Source of the DNA: Candidatus Omnitrophota bacterium
Lineage (GTDB): Bacteria > Hinthialibacterota > Hinthialibacteria > OLB16
Reading direction: 5' to 3'
NCBI GenBank assembly: GCA_020632575.1
Contig: JACKFH010000007.1
Coordinates: forward strand, 1 to 64,000
Length of the DNA: 64,000 nucleotides
Every line of letters begins with the position of its first letter. Position 1 is the stretch's first letter. The notes under the pieces were generated by a model that ran no database searches, was not told the origin of the DNA, and saw only the letters and a program-made list of their open reading frames with translations. Of this stretch, positions 62,319 to 64,000 are shown piece after piece. The position numbers and the translations under genes were made by a program.

Positions 62319-63740
62319 GTGGAAACTCCACCAACCGATCGAACTCGCCGTGAACTGCTCAAGGGAATGGCGACGCTTTCCGTCCTCCCTGCGGTGGCCA
62401 CCGCTGGTCAGCAGGACCAGACCTCACCTCTTATTGAAGTTCCCAATAAAGAGGGAAAGGTGAATCGAACCTCCGGGGATTTGCACACACGGGATGGCGC
62501 TGTTTTGGAGCATGCTCGAAACCTCCCAACCGATTCGGCCAGCGAAGTGATTGTCTGCGGTGGCGGCCCGGCGGGCGTGGCGGCCGCGCTCGCCTCGGCG
62601 AGGCAAGGCGCCAAAACCCTCTTGATCGAGGTCCACGGTTGTCTGGGCGGCGTTTGGACCGCCGGGATGCTCTGCAACATCCTCGACGCCGGGAGTAAAT
62701 CCGGGATCATGAGAGAGATCGAGACCCGGCTGGAAGAAGCGGGAAACCAACCGCCGACTCGGAAGTTCACCTACAATCCCGAGGCAATGAAACGAGTCCT
62801 CGAGGAGATGTGTGTCGAGGCCGGTGTCCGGATCAGATGTCAAACTCGGGTGGTCGGCGCCATCCGATCGGGGTCGACCCTCGCGGCCATTCTGACCGAG
62901 TCGAAAGCGGGAAGAGAGGCCTGGACCGCCGAGACTTTCATCGATTGCACGGGGGATGGCGATCTCGGCGCCCATGCCGGGTGTGCGTTCGATGTGGGAA
63001 TCGACGAGAGTTGCACCTGCCAACCGATGAGCCTGATGGCGCTGGTTTCCGGTCTCGACGCCGAAGCCATTGGTCCCTATATCAACGCGGGCGGGACCGA
63101 CGCGAAACGACAGTTGCTGCAGCTCCTCCAAGACCATGGTTGTCATCCCTCCTATGCCAGCCCCTCGCTCTTCCACATCCAAGATAATCTGTTCGCGCTG
63201 ATGGCCAACCATGAGTACGGCGTTTCGGCCTTCGATCCCGACGCCGTGACTGAAGCGACAATCCGTGCGCGAAAAGAGGTGAACCGGATTGTCGACACCT
63301 TGCGGGGTGTCGGGGGCGCCTGGAAGGATGTGGCGTTGGTCGCGACCGCCGAACAGATCGGAATCCGCGAGGGTCGACGCATCCAGGGTCGCTACGTGGT
63401 CACGGAGCAAGACCTAGTTGAGGGCAAAGAACACAAGGACGCTGTCTGCAAAGTGAAATTCCCGGTCGATGTCCACACGCTTACGAATGAAGTTGGCAAG
63501 ACCAAGGGCTATTCCAATCATGACATCGAGGTCAAACCCTACGACATTCCGTTACGGGCGTTGATCTCCAAAGACGTGGACAATCTCCTCATGGCGGGTC
63601 GCTGTATCAGCGGGGATTTCTTCGCGCACGCCAGTTATCGGGTGACCGGAAACGCGGTCCCGATGGGGGAGGCGGCGGGAAAACTGGCGGCGGATTGTGT
63701 GGCGAAAGGGAAACGGGCGCATGAGGTCGTCGGGGGATAG
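62319..63740 (+). CDS. Tat-type FAD-dependent oxidoreductase
   Basis: A 473-residue flavoprotein with a twin-arginine-like leader TRRELLKGMATLSVLPAVAT (about residues 8-27), then a FAD-binding Rossmann motif VIVCGGGPAGVAAALASARQ (about 79) and LLIEVHGCLGG. The remaining pattern, FIDCTGDGDLGAHAGC and the late LMAGRCISGDFFAHASYRVT, is typical of the FAD_oxidored group with GMC- and succinate-dehydrogenase-like features. It is probably exported folded, with bound FAD, to act on a periplasmic sugar or glycan. The start is GTG 62319 with AAGGAG six bases upstream; the longer TTG frame overlaps that ribosome site. Confidence 0.88.
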   Translation: METPPTDRTRRELLKGMATLSVLPAVATAGQQDQTSPLIEVPNKEGKVNRTSGDLHTRDGAVLEHARNLPTDSASEVIVCGGGPAGVAAALASARQGAKTLLIEVHGCLGGVWTAGMLCNILDAGSKSGIMREIETRLEEAGNQPPTRKFTYNPEAMKRVLEEMCVEAGVRIRCQTRVVGAIRSGSTLAAILTESKAGREAWTAETFIDCTGDGDLGAHAGCAFDVGIDESCTCQPMSLMALVSGLDAEAIGPYINAGGTDAKRQLLQLLQDHGCHPSYASPSLFHIQDNLFALMANHEYGVSAFDPDAVTEATIRARKEVNRIVDTLRGVGGAWKDVALVATAEQIGIREGRRIQGRYVVTEQDLVEGKEHKDAVCKVKFPVDVHTLTNEVGKTKGYSNHDIEVKPYDIPLRALISKDVDNLLMAGRCISGDFFAHASYRVTGNAVPMGEAAGKLAADCVAKGKRAHEVVGG

Positions 63741-63764
63741 AATCGAGGCGGTGAGATCGCCTTG

Positions 63765-64000
63765 CTAAAACGGCGGCTCTTCGGGTGAGGCCGATTTGCT
63801 TGTGGCTTTTTTGGAAGTCTTCTTGGCCGCTTTCTTAGTGGTCTTTTTCGCGGTCTTCTTCGCGGCTTTTTTCGTCGTTTTCTTAGCCGCCTTTTTGGTC
63901 GTCTTCTTGTCGGCGGTCTTTTTCTCGCGAGGCAGGAACTCGAAACCGTGGCGGCCGTTCTCTTTAATATAAAGGATGGCCGGGAAGGGACGACCGCGTT
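63765..64000 (-). CDS. C-terminus of a protein with a Lys/Ala-rich histone-H1-like tail (partial)
   Basis: Only the last 78 codons are in the window, ending at the TAG at 63765-63767. The visible part reads RGRPFPAILYIKENGRHGFE and FLPREKKTADKKTTKK, then alternating KKAAKKT/KKTTKKA units, ending SASPEEPPF. Such tails occur on bacterial H1-like proteins and on the ends of some topoisomerases, and probably bind DNA non-specifically. I cannot tell which the full protein is. It was not found by ORF search because no start codon is inside the window. Confidence 0.7.
   Translation of the reverse strand, partial: RGRPFPAILYIKENGRHGFEFLPREKKTADKKTTKKAAKKTTKKAAKKTAKKTTKKAAKKTSKKATSKSASPEEPPF

Overview
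The window is about 64 kb of one bacterial chromosome, moderately GC-rich and tightly packed, with no plasmid, phage, insertion sequence, rRNA, tRNA or CRISPR that I can recognise. The organism looks Gram-negative and flagellated: it carries a heptose-1-phosphate adenylyltransferase-like gene and a large flagellar switch/export operon. Large secreted proteins with FG-GAP propellers, choice-of-anchor domains, Thr/Pro linkers and single dockerin-like EF loops, together with a sialate O-acetylesterase, a Tat-type FAD oxidoreductase and several membrane glycosyltransferases, are in the style of environmental lineages near Planctomycetota, Sumerlaeota, Hydrogenedentota or Omnitrophota. That placement is inference, not proof.

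Region 1 (1-10.2 kb) is the most accessory part. It holds two paralogous His/Gly/Tyr-rich small secreted proteins with a duplicated leader, an orphan copy of their 3' end and terminator, a 1490-residue secreted protein with two seven-repeat FG-GAP propellers, a hypothetical protein, a leucine-rich-repeat protein, a small membrane protein and a fatty-acid desaturase. Region 2 (10.4-15 kb) has endonuclease III, the tail of a broken NUDIX gene, a hybrid PAS histidine kinase with a frameshifted N-terminus, an intact NUDIX hydrolase and SixA.

Region 3 (15-27.5 kb) has a secreted matrixin-type protease, an ABC permease, then a plus-strand run: a DUF374 acyltransferase, a DUF971 protein, an alkaline-phosphatase-fold enzyme, GlnD, a DprA-like protein, a Gfo/Idh/MocA oxidoreductase and a PDZ protein. 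Region 4 (27.5-45 kb) mixes three polytopic glycosyltransferases, a response regulator, a giant secreted protein, a macro-domain protein, a sialate O-acetylesterase, a CCA-adding-type enzyme, alanine racemase, an unrecognised secreted protein and a metallo-beta-lactamase-fold hydrolase.

Region 5 (45.6-61.1 kb, minus strand) is one continuous flagellar operon reading fliL-fliM-fliN(Y)-fliO-fliP-fliQ-fliR-flhB-flhA-flhF-flhG-(two-TM protein)-fliA-(two small proteins)-HEAT protein, with a near-consensus sigma70 promoter before fliL. It builds the C-ring and export gate, sets flagellar position and number, and encodes the late-gene sigma factor. Region 6 (61.4-64 kb) has the heptose adenylyltransferase-like gene with an altered catalytic motif, a small membrane protein, a Tat-type FAD oxidoreductase, and the end of a gene with a Lys/Ala-rich histone-H1-like tail.

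No single gene cluster stands out as a clearly new system. The best candidates for something undescribed are the duplicated small secreted protein with its mobile-looking leader and 3' module, a structured minus-strand RNA at 45.1-45.2 kb, the unknown genes in the flagellar operon tail, and the NKSH variant nucleotidyltransferase.
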